From: JANNYA01 sp031422315
GTDB lineage: Bacteria > Pseudomonadota > Gammaproteobacteria > Xanthomonadales > SZUA-5
Assembly: GCA_031422315.1 (NCBI GenBank)
Contig: JANOQN010000045.1
Location: 1 to 62,053, forward strand
Reading direction: 5' to 3'
Length of the DNA: 62,053 bases
The notes under the pieces were generated by a model. That model had not been told where the DNA came from, ran no database searches, and saw only the letters and a list, made by a program, of their open reading frames with translations. This document shows, in pieces, positions 1 through 8,864 of the stretch; position 1 is the first letter of the stretch, and each line of letters starts with the position of its first letter. The position numbers and the translations under genes were made by a program.

Positions 1-165
1 GATCGCAATCTTGCCTAAGTGCAATTTCTTGCCGCCTTTTTGACTCACCCATTGGGTGATCTCCACTTTCGGGCGCAAAGCCCTGACCTGCATAGCTTTG
101 CGTGTCATTCGCTTGGGGTCAACTGCGGTTTTTATGTTAAATGACAAAACGCTGGCTGCCACCAT
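1..165 (-). CDS. Partial hypothetical protein, cut by the left edge
   Basis: An open frame on the minus strand starts at an ATG at 165 (later in-frame ATGs at 108 and 93) and runs off the window without a stop. The visible residues are basic and mixed in composition (for example QVRALRPKVEITQWV, then a Lys/Gly-rich stretch) and look like a real N-terminus, but I do not recognise the family. No good ribosome binding site is visible before 165, so the downstream ATGs are equally possible. It overlaps the weak plus-strand frame at 134-295, and at most one of the two is likely to be right in the overlap. Confidence 0.35.
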   Translation of the reverse strand, partial: MVAASVLSFNIKTAVDPKRMTRKAMQVRALRPKVEITQWVSQKGGKKLHLGKIAI

Positions 166-295
166 GGAAAGAGCCGCCGAATTTGCTCAGCGCCATGAAC
201 TTGCAAAAACGGATCGCGCAAGTTGGTACTCAGTCGGTGCAGACAGCCGTGGCGTGCTGAGGATTAATCCTGCGCCGCTTGCGCTATTGGTTTAG
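134..295 (+). CDS. Small hypothetical ORF (about 53 aa)
   Basis: An open frame from an ATG at 134 to a TAG at 293-295. The predicted peptide has a plausible amphipathic stretch (ATMERAAEFAQRHELAK) but matches no family I know. Its stop overlaps the convergent stop of the YceI-like gene by two bases, which is the kind of spacing real convergent genes show. There is no convincing Shine-Dalgarno sequence. It could equally be a chance frame opposite the edge ORF. Low confidence. Confidence 0.25.
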   Translation: MLNDKTLAATMERAAEFAQRHELAKTDRASWYSVGADSRGVLRINPAPLALLV

Positions 296-924
296 TTTGG
301 CGCTTCCGGTGCTTTAATTGGCTCGGAAACGCCCTTGATAACAAGTGTTAATCGCACATCATCACCGACAAACGCACGGTGGCTTTGCATGCCGTAGCGC
401 GCCCGGCCTAGTTTTCCAGTGACTTGAAAGCTGCATTTTTCTAGCGCATCAATATCTACGCAGCTAAGTACTTTAAGCGTTAGCGTCTCTTCCAAGCGTT
501 TGCCGCGCAGGCTCAAATAGCCGCTAATCGCATGCAGTGCTTTGGTATTTACAAGCTGCGCGGCGTCAAACGCATCGGATTCAAAGCGAACTTCTGGAAA
601 CTGGCTAGCTGCGAAAAAATTCTCGCCTTTGACCATTTCAGTGTCTTTTTTAGATCGCATGGCTGCGCTCTGGCTATGGATGCGCAATTGGACTCGGACC
701 TTGTTAGGCGCATTGAGCTGACGTGCTAATTGGCCGCTAAATTCAGTGAACTGCCCGCGTTTTTTTATGACGCCCAAAATTTGTACGGTAAATTCTAGCG
801 AGCTATTGCTTGCGCCAAAATCGCGTTGCATAGGCTGGGCGGCAAAAGTTTGATCGAAAAGCAAAATTGCCGCCGTAAATAGCCGAGTGCAGTACTTTGC
901 GAGGCGATTTGGGAAGCGTTGCAT
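292..924 (-). CDS. YceI-like periplasmic lipid-binding protein
   Basis: The product is a YceI-family protein: an eight-stranded lipocalin-like barrel that in characterised members binds a polyisoprenoid or similar lipid in the periplasm. The N-terminal ~30 residues form a signal peptide ending near FAA-QP. The mature part carries the family pattern of LEFTVQILGVIKKRGQFTEFSG, SQFPEVRFESDAF, a GYLSLRG strand and a final RLTLVIKGV strand. Two Cys are present (CVDIDALEKC). ATG 924 is preferred over a TTG one codon upstream. It lies 4 bp behind the degenerate GGDEF gene and is probably co-transcribed with it and the S9 peptidase. Confidence 0.85.
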   Translation of the reverse strand: MQRFPNRLAKYCTRLFTAAILLFDQTFAAQPMQRDFGASNSSLEFTVQILGVIKKRGQFTEFSGQLARQLNAPNKVRVQLRIHSQSAAMRSKKDTEMVKGENFFAASQFPEVRFESDAFDAAQLVNTKALHAISGYLSLRGKRLEETLTLKVLSCVDIDALEKCSFQVTGKLGRARYGMQSHRAFVGDDVRLTLVIKGVSEPIKAPEAPN

Positions 925-928
925 CAAC

Positions 929-2182
929 TCAAAAGCGGTTAACGCTCATGCCTCCGCTGGCTTCATCCCCAGCGCGCCGTACGCCGTTGCCACCTTGGTA
1001 GCGCGCTTGATCTTTGCCTTTGACAGCGCGTTCTAACAGTTGCGAATTGTGGGTGTCGCTCGGGAATTTCGCTGCCACGCCAATGCTTGCCGTTACTTGT
1101 GCGGTTCCGCCCTGTGGTAGTGGAAATTCACGCGCTATTGCTTTGCACAGCGTGTCGCCGAGTTTAAGCGCCTGAAACTCAGGCACATCCGGAAGCACGA
1201 CAAGAAAATCTGGGCCGTCGATGCGGCCAACATGCTGACCCCGCTCGAGCGCACGCTGAATACGCTGCGCGATAGTTTTCAACATGACGTCGGCTTTTTC
1301 CTGGCTGTGATCTTTGATAAATGCGCGGTAGCCATCCACTTCAATAAACAGCGATGACACATTCCGTCGTTCCTTCAGAGCTTCGGTAAAAGCGTTTTGC
1401 GCGCGCAGCTCGATGGCTGGGCGGCTAAACACTTGTGTCAATTTGTCGATTTCACGATCTGAGCGATCATTTGATTCAAATTTTGCGACTTCCATTGAAT
1501 CAATTGCTAGCTGAGCAAACTGCGAGGCTTCCTCGATCTCATCCGCCGAGAAGCCAAGTCCTGGCGCGCGGCTAATCACCAGCATGCCGTAGCCCGGATC
1601 AGGCACGGGAATAGGCAGTGCGGCCAGCGTTTGCGCAGTCCAGCGGCCGACCTCAGCGCGCAGCTGTAGCACCACCGGATTGCCTGTACGTGATACACTT
1701 TTGAGCGCAGTTTCATGCGCGCTGACCATCGCCTCAAACTCCGATTGCATGCGCGGATCGGGCGACACTAAGCGCTCATCTCCGTCAGAAAATTTGACGA
1801 TAGCCGCAGCGCCGCGCTGGTCGAACAGTTTCTTGACGTGTGCCAGCAAGCGGCGCAGTACGACGAAACTCAAATCATCGGCGCTGGATCTTGCGACCAC
1901 CTCTTTAAGTTCAGCCTCAAATGCAGAGCGTAGCGATTGCCGCCGCTGATGTGCGTCAAACAGCGCTTCTTTACGAGCGTCATCGCGCTCTTGCAAGCGC
2001 CGACGCACCCAAACAAACACGCCAATACTGCCGATAGCAATCAGCGCGGCAGCCAGCTGCCAATATGGGATATTGAAGCCATCTGGGTTCGGCGAACCAG
2101 CTTCTTGTGCGAACGCCAACGCGCTGGCAAACGGCTGCGCTAGCGCCAGAGAAATCACCATGAAAATGATGCGTAGTTGCAC
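929..2182 (-). CDS. Membrane-anchored GAF-like/degenerate GGDEF protein
   Basis: 417 aa from a GTG. Residues 1-26 look like a signal peptide and 41-59 are a membrane helix, followed by a charged linker, a GAF-like region (about 95-235) and a GGDEF-type domain (about 245-400). The signature loop that should read GGDEF is DGPDF (322-326), so the catalytic acid and first Gly are altered; the metal-site Asp (EVD, 283) and the fold-defining ASIGVA strand remain. A diguanylate cyclase function is therefore unlikely, and a nucleotide-sensing or scaffold role is the better guess. The start is 1 bp from the stop of the S9 peptidase, indicating an operon. Confidence 0.82.
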   Translation of the reverse strand: MQLRIIFMVISLALAQPFASALAFAQEAGSPNPDGFNIPYWQLAAALIAIGSIGVFVWVRRRLQERDDARKEALFDAHQRRQSLRSAFEAELKEVVARSSADDLSFVVLRRLLAHVKKLFDQRGAAAIVKFSDGDERLVSPDPRMQSEFEAMVSAHETALKSVSRTGNPVVLQLRAEVGRWTAQTLAALPIPVPDPGYGMLVISRAPGLGFSADEIEEASQFAQLAIDSMEVAKFESNDRSDREIDKLTQVFSRPAIELRAQNAFTEALKERRNVSSLFIEVDGYRAFIKDHSQEKADVMLKTIAQRIQRALERGQHVGRIDGPDFLVVLPDVPEFQALKLGDTLCKAIAREFPLPQGGTAQVTASIGVAAKFPSDTHNSQLLERAVKGKDQARYQGGNGVRRAGDEASGGMSVNRF

Positions 2183-2183
2183 G

Positions 2184-4250
2184 CTATTGCGCTGCCGGTG
2201 CGTTGGTTTGCAGGTGTTTGTGCAGCCAATTATTGACCGACTCGTGCCACTGAATGGAATTTTCCGGCTTCAATATCCAGTGGTTTTCATCCGGAAACCA
2301 TAAAAACTGGCTGTCGATTCCGCGCCGCTGCAGCAACGTAAACGCCGAAATTCCCTGCTCGAACGGCACTCGGAAATCCAACATGCCGTGAATCACCAGC
2401 ATTGGGCTTTGCCAATCAGCAACTTTATTGACGGGATTGTCTTTCTCGATATCTGCCGCTTTCTCCCAGGCTAGCCCTTGATTTTCCCACTCGTCAAACC
2501 ACAGCTCTTCAGTGCTGTAGCTCATAAAGCGTTTATCAAAGATTCCGGCATGGGTCACCAAGCATTTGAACTGCTTCGGCCACGCGCCAGCTATCCAGTT
2601 GGTCATGTAGCCGCCGTATGAGCCGCCCAGTGCGCAGGCGTTATTGATGTCGGCGAAGGCAAAACGCTTACCTACTTCGGTCAAGCCTTTTTGCAAATCT
2701 TCCAGCGGTTTGCCGCCCCAATCGCCGCTAATCGAATCGGTGAACGCCTGCCCGTAACCGGTCGAGCCATGAAAATCGACCATCACCGCAACCCAGCCTT
2801 GGCCGGTGTAAGTTTGTGGATTCCAGCGATAGTGAAACTGATTGCCAAAGCTGCCCTGCGGGCCGCCGTGGATTAGATAGGCCACTGGGTAGCGTTTTGC
2901 TGGGTCAAAGTCTACTGGCTTGACGATCCAGCCGTACACCGTTTCATCGTTAAAGCCTTTAAATGTGAACTGCTCGAAGCTGCCGAATTGCATACTGGCT
3001 AAAGCGCCGGCATTGACCTGAGTGAGCTGCTGCACCGCGCCGCCTGAGAGCCCGGTGCGGTACAAATCCGCTGGAGAATCCAAATCATCACGCGCGAACA
3101 CCACTTGCTTGCTGCCAATACTAAAACCGCTGACTGCGCCGTCGCCCGAAATAATCTGCGCCGCGCCGGTTTTGACAGCAATCGCAAACAACTGGCGCTG
3201 GCCCAAGTTATCCGTGTGGGTGTACAGCGTTTTACCGTCTGCGCTCAACGCCAGCGAATCCGGTGAGCGATCCCAGTCGCTGGCTATTTGACGGGTTTTG
3301 CCGGAGCTAAGCTCGCGCGCCATGATTTTGAAACGATCAGCCTCAAAACCGGGGCGGCTCATTGCGCGGTAGTACAGCGTTTTGCCATCGCTGCTAAATA
3401 CTGGCGTGCTGTCCCAGGCAAGATTATCAGCGGTTAGGTTGATAGGTTTGCTGCTGGCATCGCTCGGGGCTTGGTAAAGATCAAAATTGGTGCTCCAGGG
3501 CTCGGTCTTGCCGGCAATCCGTACGCCAAAGATCAGCGTTTTGCTATCGGGGCTGAAGCTAAATTCGCTGTCATCACCAAAGGGTTTGCTGGGCACATCG
3601 CCATCGATACCCTGACTAATCAAACGCACGTTAGTAAAGCTCGATTCATTCAAATCGGCTACGAAAAGCTGGTTGCGGGTGCCATCTTTCCAGCTGTCCC
3701 AGTGCCGAATGAACAGTGAATCGTGCAACGTGCCGGTGGTTTTGCGCGCGGCGGTTTTATCCATGCGCGCTTTGCTGCAGGCCAAGTCTGCGGCACATTC
3801 GGCAAAAATGGCGAGCGATAGCGCTACGCTTTTGCCATCCGGTGCCAACGCGTAGCTGCCAACGTCCAAGCTTAAGTTGGAGGCTTGTTGCGCTTCGCCG
3901 CCGCTCAGCGGTAAACGCCAGAGCTGGCTGCTGCCGGATCGGCTCGATAAGAAATAGACCGCTTTGCCATCGGCGGAAAAGCGGCCGGTATTAGCACCCA
4001 CTGAAGTGATTCGGCGCGCATTTTTGCCATCAATATCCATCAGCCAGAGCGCAGTCTCGCCTTTGTTAGCGGCCATGTTGGTTTCGCGCAGCGCGTAAAG
4101 CACGGATTTGCCATCTGGGGAAATGCGCGGATCGGATATACGCTTGAGCGTGACTAAATCCTGCGCAGTGAACGGTTTGGCAGCCAGCGCTACCGTGTTC
4201 GCCGATATTGCGAGCGCGCCCAGCAGCATACTAGTAAGTAATGTCTTCAT
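2184..4250 (-). CDS. Secreted S9 family prolyl-oligopeptidase-like serine peptidase
   Basis: 688 aa. It has a signal peptide (1-23, ending ALAA), an N-terminal seven-bladed propeller built of WD40-like PD40 repeats (several SPDGK or SADGK motifs between 40 and 390), and a C-terminal alpha/beta-hydrolase. The catalytic triad is visible: Ser544 in GGSYGGYM, Asp625 in GMLDFRVP and His657 in DENHW; HGGPQG (461-466) is the oxyanion-loop region. This is the dipeptidyl/acylaminoacyl peptidase type common in Lysobacterales, acting on short peptides in the periplasm or outside. It is the first gene of a three-gene minus-strand unit and diverges from the amine-oxidase-like gene across 158 bp. Confidence 0.95.
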   Translation of the reverse strand: MKTLLTSMLLGALAISANTVALAAKPFTAQDLVTLKRISDPRISPDGKSVLYALRETNMAANKGETALWLMDIDGKNARRITSVGANTGRFSADGKAVYFLSSRSGSSQLWRLPLSGGEAQQASNLSLDVGSYALAPDGKSVALSLAIFAECAADLACSKARMDKTAARKTTGTLHDSLFIRHWDSWKDGTRNQLFVADLNESSFTNVRLISQGIDGDVPSKPFGDDSEFSFSPDSKTLIFGVRIAGKTEPWSTNFDLYQAPSDASSKPINLTADNLAWDSTPVFSSDGKTLYYRAMSRPGFEADRFKIMARELSSGKTRQIASDWDRSPDSLALSADGKTLYTHTDNLGQRQLFAIAVKTGAAQIISGDGAVSGFSIGSKQVVFARDDLDSPADLYRTGLSGGAVQQLTQVNAGALASMQFGSFEQFTFKGFNDETVYGWIVKPVDFDPAKRYPVAYLIHGGPQGSFGNQFHYRWNPQTYTGQGWVAVMVDFHGSTGYGQAFTDSISGDWGGKPLEDLQKGLTEVGKRFAFADINNACALGGSYGGYMTNWIAGAWPKQFKCLVTHAGIFDKRFMSYSTEELWFDEWENQGLAWEKAADIEKDNPVNKVADWQSPMLVIHGMLDFRVPFEQGISAFTLLQRRGIDSQFLWFPDENHWILKPENSIQWHESVNNWLHKHLQTNAPAAQ

Positions 4251-4352
4251 TTATTCAGATGTCTCTAAGCGATCGAAGCTGGCTAAATACTAGACCAGCC
4301 TGCGCGCTTTCACTAGTCATTCCGGCACTTGGCACCGCATTTGCCCAGATTT

Positions 4353-4382
4353 TTGTGGTCTTGAATGCGGCTCGGCTACACT
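4353..4382 (+). promoter_or_regulatory. Candidate sigma70 promoter for the amine-oxidase-like unit
   Basis: TTGTGG (4353-4358) and TACACT (4377-4382) are separated by 18 bp and lie 26 bp upstream of the GTG start, which is itself preceded by an AAGGA ribosome binding site. Both hexamers deviate from consensus, so this is a visual candidate only. Confidence 0.4.
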
Positions 4383-4408
4383 GAGCGGCTCAAGATAAAG
4401 GAATTTAC

Positions 4409-6247
4409 GTGCCACCCCCACATCAAAAACGCTTTCAAAAACGTGCGTGTTTGTTTGCGCTGCTCGCAGTGTTAGCAGGTTGTGAGCCTAAACCTGCTGC
4501 TGATGCGGCGCAATTGCCGTTGCCCAAGCAAGTTTTAGCCGAGCAGCAGGTCGATTCCGCTGAAGTTTTGCAATACCGAAAGATCCTGCAAACCAGCCAG
4601 TCCAGCGGCGCACTCGCATTGCCGCTAGCGCATCTTAACAGCGCAGCGGCAGCTGCCCAAACGCTGGCGTTGGCGCACCCGATTTTGCAGGAGCGCCTAG
4701 CGGTTGGCAGTGATGGCGCGCGCGCTAGGGTGGAAGTGTTGAGCGTTGACAAGCTGCGGGAAAGTGATTTGTTAGATGCCAGCGGACCGCATGCGGCATG
4801 TAAAACCAGCGATTGCCTGCGCGTTGATCTGTATGATTTTGCCGGTAGCCGAATGCTGAGCGCGGTAGTTGATGTGACCGCGAAAAAGGTGCTTTCCTGG
4901 CGCGCGGTGATCGGCCAGCAGCCGGAAATTCCAGATCGTTTGACGCAATTGGCGATTGCGATTGCGCGAAACTCCCCAGAAGTGAAAGAGGCGCTCGGCG
5001 GCGCAGCGCCCGAATCGGTCGAAGTGCTGATGGCGAACACCAAAACCGCACTTAATGGAACTCGCTGCGAGCGCAGCCAGCATTTATGCGTAGCGCCCAC
5101 GTTCGTACAGGGCAATGTGGCGATTTGGGCGATTGTCGATTTGACGGATTTGAAGCTAGTCGGCGTGCAATGGACCGAGCACGGCCAAGCCGGGCCGTTG
5201 AGCGATTTAGCCGCAAAAGTGCCGAGCGAACAAAGCTTGAGCGATGCGGTGATTATGGAAAAATACTGCGAGCGCAATACCGCGCTAGCAAGGCTTGGCT
5301 GGCGTTTGGACTACATGCTAACGGCGAGCGATGGCCTGCAAATCAGCGGCGTGCAATTTAACGAGCGCGAAGTTTTGACCAGCGCAAAACTAGTCGATTG
5401 GCACGTCAGCTACTCCAAACGCGAAGGCTTTGGCTACGCCGATGCGATCGGCTGCCCGAGTTTTAGTTCGGCGGCGGTGATTCCTTTTGAAGCGCCGAAA
5501 ATTATCGAGATTAAAGAAGCAGAGCGCGTAATTGGCTTTCGCCTTCAGCAAGAATTTCGCAGCCTAGGCTGGCCTGGGCCTTGCAACTACAGCTATCGGC
5601 AAAGCTATGATTTTTATGCCGATGGTCGCTTTCGCCCGAGCGCGGCGTCAATCGGTGCCGGATGTGGTGACGATGGCACCTATAGGCCGCTGCTGCGCAT
5701 TGAACCGGCGGGGTCGGGCTGGGCTTTGCAGGAATTTTCCACGATTCAAACGCCAGCACGCGTCGCTGGATTTAATGCGGTAACTCACGAACGCTGGTTT
5801 GATGCAGATGGTGCCGTTGATAAGAGCGGAGCGCGTTTTAGGCTGCTGCAAGATCAGTCTAGTCAAACGTTGCAAGGCTTTGACATCGTGCCAGGGCGTG
5901 GTCAATTTGCCGACTCACGCGGCGATTTCGAATATGTATACGCCACCGCAAAAGCCGCTGCAGGTGAAGGATCAGATGAGCTGCCTACACTGGGCAGCTG
6001 TTGCAATACCGATCACAAGCAAGGCCCAGAGCAGTTTATCAACGAGCCCGCGCAAAGTCTGGACCAAGGCTTGGTGCTTTGGTATGTGCCCCAGATGAAA
6101 AATGAGCTTACCCCAGGCCGGGAATATTGCTGGGCGAATCCGGTTTTGGAAAATGGCGTGGTCAATCCAAAACTGTATCCATGTGAAGCCGGGCCGATGT
6201 TTGTGCCAATAGCTGATAGAAAAGCCGCTCCAGCGAGTGCGCCATGA
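4409..6247 (+). CDS. Copper amine oxidase-related lipoprotein lacking the copper His-X-His
   Basis: 612 aa from a GTG with an AAGGA ribosome binding site. The lipobox LAGC puts the lipidated Cys at 25. The body resembles copper amine oxidases: a D2-like strand (VDVTAKKVLSWRAV, 154-167), the block WHVSYSKREGFGYADAIG (331-348), the region with N393-Y394-S395-Y396 where the topaquinone tyrosine sits in true enzymes, and the C-terminal LDQGLVLWYVPQ block. The HDH-type copper ligands expected about 25-30 residues after the tyrosine are replaced by a GDDG stretch (420-423). Many Cys suggest disulfides. It is therefore probably not a copper oxidase but a derived binding protein or a differently acting enzyme. 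It overlaps the next gene by 4 bp (ATGA), so translation is coupled. Confidence 0.75.
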   Translation: MPPPHQKRFQKRACLFALLAVLAGCEPKPAADAAQLPLPKQVLAEQQVDSAEVLQYRKILQTSQSSGALALPLAHLNSAAAAAQTLALAHPILQERLAVGSDGARARVEVLSVDKLRESDLLDASGPHAACKTSDCLRVDLYDFAGSRMLSAVVDVTAKKVLSWRAVIGQQPEIPDRLTQLAIAIARNSPEVKEALGGAAPESVEVLMANTKTALNGTRCERSQHLCVAPTFVQGNVAIWAIVDLTDLKLVGVQWTEHGQAGPLSDLAAKVPSEQSLSDAVIMEKYCERNTALARLGWRLDYMLTASDGLQISGVQFNEREVLTSAKLVDWHVSYSKREGFGYADAIGCPSFSSAAVIPFEAPKIIEIKEAERVIGFRLQQEFRSLGWPGPCNYSYRQSYDFYADGRFRPSAASIGAGCGDDGTYRPLLRIEPAGSGWALQEFSTIQTPARVAGFNAVTHERWFDADGAVDKSGARFRLLQDQSSQTLQGFDIVPGRGQFADSRGDFEYVYATAKAAAGEGSDELPTLGSCCNTDHKQGPEQFINEPAQSLDQGLVLWYVPQMKNELTPGREYCWANPVLENGVVNPKLYPCEAGPMFVPIADRKAAPASAP

Positions 6248-7338
6248 GCAAGAAAAAAAGCCGTAAAAGCGCAAATATTGAACACGCCAAGCCTGAAGCG
6301 CTTGCAACTTTGCCGTCCGCAAGTGTGCGCCTAAAGCCAAGCTTGACGTTGCGCACGGCTGCGCTGCTAACGCTGATGTTACTGGCAGGAATTGCCTCGG
6401 GATTTATCGCCTGGCGTTCACAGCAAGCTTCAATTGAACCCGCATTTAGCCTGCAAGGCCCGCTCAACGCCCGCAACAGCTGTAGACGGCCACCAACTTT
6501 TTTCGCTGGCAAAGGCTTTGGCCGTGGCGTCAGCTTAAGCACGTCCGAGCGCGATCTCATTGGTATAGCCGCAGTGGAGTTCGATCCGAACTCAAAACAG
6601 CGCAGCCGCTATTGGCAGCACCCGAGCTGGTCGAAATTCGGCCAGCTCAGCTCGTTTACTTTAGATCGCCAGGGCGATGTGTACGTCATTCCCGCGCCGC
6701 GTGTAAATTTGGCGGACAACCCGCCTGCACTGCAAAACCGGCTGTATCGAATTGAAGCCAGCAGCGGGGAAATGCAGCTTGCGCTTGAATTTCCGGTTGC
6801 AGCTTCAGCCAGTGCGCGCAACCCCTATGCCGGCATGGCGCTGAGTTATGACTGCGATACCCACAGCCTGTGGCTTACTTCCGTTGCCGGTTCAGAACCT
6901 AAGCGGCAGCGCGGTAAAGTCATGCGAATTCAGCTCGATCCTATCGCTAAAATCGTTGATCAGCTGGATGATTTTGATGGCTTCGGACTGGCACCTTTCA
7001 ATTCAGGCGCAACACTGCAAGCCGGTGCGCACAAACCTAGTCAGCAGGGTTTATTGATCGCTTCTGCTAGACAGGGGAAGATTATGCTGCAAGCGTTGAA
7101 CTCTGAAGGCCGTTTGCAAGGCAGGCCGACCGAGCTGCTCAGCATTGCCGGGCTGGGGCCGGTTGGGAACGATCGAGTGCGCAAAATTGATATTGGCAGC
7201 CATGGCGAGCTGCTGCTGCACGGCACACCGTTTAACTTCAATCTGGCGCAGCCTTCCGCGCAGCATGCAGCGGTGAAGTATCGTTTTGCTTGGAATGCGC
7301 AAAAGAATGAGTACGATTTTGTTGATTGGGTGCAGTAA
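6244..7338 (+). CDS. Membrane-anchored protein of unknown function, partner of the amine-oxidase-like lipoprotein
   Basis: 364 aa. A Lys/Arg-rich cytoplasmic N-terminus precedes one membrane helix (about 36-56); the rest should be periplasmic. The soluble part is rich in short beta segments (GDVYVIPAP, LYRIEASSG, SLWLTSV, KVMRIQLDP, GLLIASARQGKIMLQAL, GELLLHGTPF) and looks like a beta-propeller, possibly a strictosidine-synthase or quinoprotein-like fold, though I cannot assign a family. The start overlaps the stop of the upstream lipoprotein gene by 4 bp, so the two products are likely made together and may interact. It ends 4 bp from the convergent dnaA stop. Confidence 0.7.
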   Translation: MSKKKSRKSANIEHAKPEALATLPSASVRLKPSLTLRTAALLTLMLLAGIASGFIAWRSQQASIEPAFSLQGPLNARNSCRRPPTFFAGKGFGRGVSLSTSERDLIGIAAVEFDPNSKQRSRYWQHPSWSKFGQLSSFTLDRQGDVYVIPAPRVNLADNPPALQNRLYRIEASSGEMQLALEFPVAASASARNPYAGMALSYDCDTHSLWLTSVAGSEPKRQRGKVMRIQLDPIAKIVDQLDDFDGFGLAPFNSGATLQAGAHKPSQQGLLIASARQGKIMLQALNSEGRLQGRPTELLSIAGLGPVGNDRVRKIDIGSHGELLLHGTPFNFNLAQPSAQHAAVKYRFAWNAQKNEYDFVDWVQ

Positions 7339-7342
7339 CTAG

Positions 7343-8695
7343 TTATGAAACTAACTTTCGCATCAATGTCTGCCAGTCATCAAAACTCTGGCCCTCGGTG
7401 CGTTTTAATTCTTCGATCAACCTGCAGGCGTGTATGACGGTGGTGTGATCGCGCCCGCCAAAGGCCACGCCTATATCTTTCAGGCTGTGGGTAGTTAGCT
7501 CTTTACATAGCGCCATGGCCATTTGCCGAGCTCTTGCAATTGCACGGGCGCGTTTGACGCTCAGTAGATCGCTCAGGCTGATACGGAAATAGTCCGCGCA
7601 GACTTTTTGAATGCTGCCGAGCGAGATGCTGCGATCTTGCACGGAAAACAAATCGCGCAGGGTTTCCTGGGCAAAATCGTAGCTAAGCGCGTTGCCGGAA
7701 AAATGTGCGCGCGCCAGCAGCGTATTGAGCGCGCCTTCTAGCTCACGCACGTTCGAGCGCATGCGCTTGGCGAGCAGTTCAGCGACCGCATCTGGCAAAT
7801 TCACGCCTTGGTTTTTCGCTTTCAGAAGCAAGATCTCAATCCGTGTTTCAAAATCCGGGGGTTCCACCGCTACGCTCAAGCCCCAGCCAAAGCGCGATTG
7901 CAGGCGCTGCTCAAAGCGTTCCAACTCTTTCGGAAAGCGATCACAGCTCAGCACGACCTGCTGGCGCGAGTCGTAAAGTGCGTTGAAGGTGTGGAAGAAC
8001 TCTTCCTGGGTACGCTCTTTGCCAGCGAAAAACTGGATATCGTCGATCAGCAGGCAATCGACCGAGCGATACATCATCTTAAAAGGCTCCATGCCAAACG
8101 AGCTGGCGTTGCGCAGCGCCTTCATCATGCCGCTGACAAAATCTTCGGATCTGACATACAGCAATTTTGCGTTCGGGCGCTCTGCTAGCACGGCGTTGCC
8201 GATTGCGTGCATTAGGTGTGTCTTACCCAAACCCGTGCCGCCGTAGAGCACCAGCGGGTTGTACTGCGCTGCGCCCAAATTATTCGCGACCTGCTGCGCA
8301 GTCAGCTTAGCGAGCCGGTTCGATGCGCCTTCGACAAAGGTTTCAAAGGTATAGCGCTGATCGAGTCGATTGTCCGTAGTTGGCACTTCAAGCGCAGCTG
8401 CCTGCGCGGACTTGTCTAAGTCGGCCTGAATTTGCTCTTGTTCGCGCTCTTGTTCGCGGCCATCGCCGAGCATAATTTCGATGGCTTTGAGCTCAGGCGC
8501 GAGTGATTTGGCGGAAAAGCGAATCGCGGCTAAGTATTTATCGCGCACTTCGGATAACACCATATGATTGCTGGCGTTTAGTATCAACGTGTCTTGCTTG
8601 CGCCTTGCGACAAGCGGTTGCAACCAGAGCTGCACGGTTTCCGCGCCGAGCTCCATTGTTAGCTGATTAAGAATCTTTTTCCATGCGTAAACCAC
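7343..8695 (-). CDS. dnaA: Chromosomal replication initiator protein DnaA
   Basis: About 450 aa if started at the GTG at 8695, which aligns with the N-terminus of other DnaA proteins; the frame is open up to a TTG at 8740. It shows domain I (1-75), a short acidic linker, the AAA+ core with Walker A GGTGLGKT (152-159) and Walker B LLIDDIQFF, the arginine-finger region SRFGWGL, the RELEGALN box, and the DNA-binding domain IV with GGRDHTTVIHAC. The family usually has GGVGLGKT; here Val is Thr. It initiates replication by binding DnaA boxes at oriC. It diverges from rpmH as in many gammaproteobacteria, but dnaN-recF-gyrB do not follow: downstream is a convergent unrelated gene. Confidence 0.96.
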   Translation of the reverse strand: MVYAWKKILNQLTMELGAETVQLWLQPLVARRKQDTLILNASNHMVLSEVRDKYLAAIRFSAKSLAPELKAIEIMLGDGREQEREQEQIQADLDKSAQAAALEVPTTDNRLDQRYTFETFVEGASNRLAKLTAQQVANNLGAAQYNPLVLYGGTGLGKTHLMHAIGNAVLAERPNAKLLYVRSEDFVSGMMKALRNASSFGMEPFKMMYRSVDCLLIDDIQFFAGKERTQEEFFHTFNALYDSRQQVVLSCDRFPKELERFEQRLQSRFGWGLSVAVEPPDFETRIEILLLKAKNQGVNLPDAVAELLAKRMRSNVRELEGALNTLLARAHFSGNALSYDFAQETLRDLFSVQDRSISLGSIQKVCADYFRISLSDLLSVKRARAIARARQMAMALCKELTTHSLKDIGVAFGGRDHTTVIHACRLIEELKRTEGQSFDDWQTLMRKLVS

Positions 8696-8835
8696 AGCGA
8701 TATCGAGCGCCTCAGTAAAATAAAGTCGTATGAAAACCAATCTTAGCGTGCAGAAACTCAGACTAACGCGAGTAAAACATTGCTGCGCCAGCTAACTCGT
8801 CGCTAAGCAGGGCGTTGGAGATTAGCAGAGTTGCC

Positions 8836-8864
8836 TTGACAAACAAGTGGCGTGAACTCTACCC
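8836..8864 (+). promoter_or_regulatory. Candidate rpmH promoter
   Basis: A perfect TTGACA (8836-8841) is followed after 16-17 bp by TCTACC/CTACCC (8858-8864) with a GC-rich discriminator, placed about 33 bp before the rpmH ATG. The -10 element is poor, as in many stringently controlled ribosomal promoters. Confidence 0.5.

Noticed and set aside
4435..5277. A 280-codon minus-strand frame inside the amine-oxidase-like gene
   Set aside because: It is Ser/Ala/Cys-rich without a recognisable domain, and the plus frame has a lipobox and family blocks.
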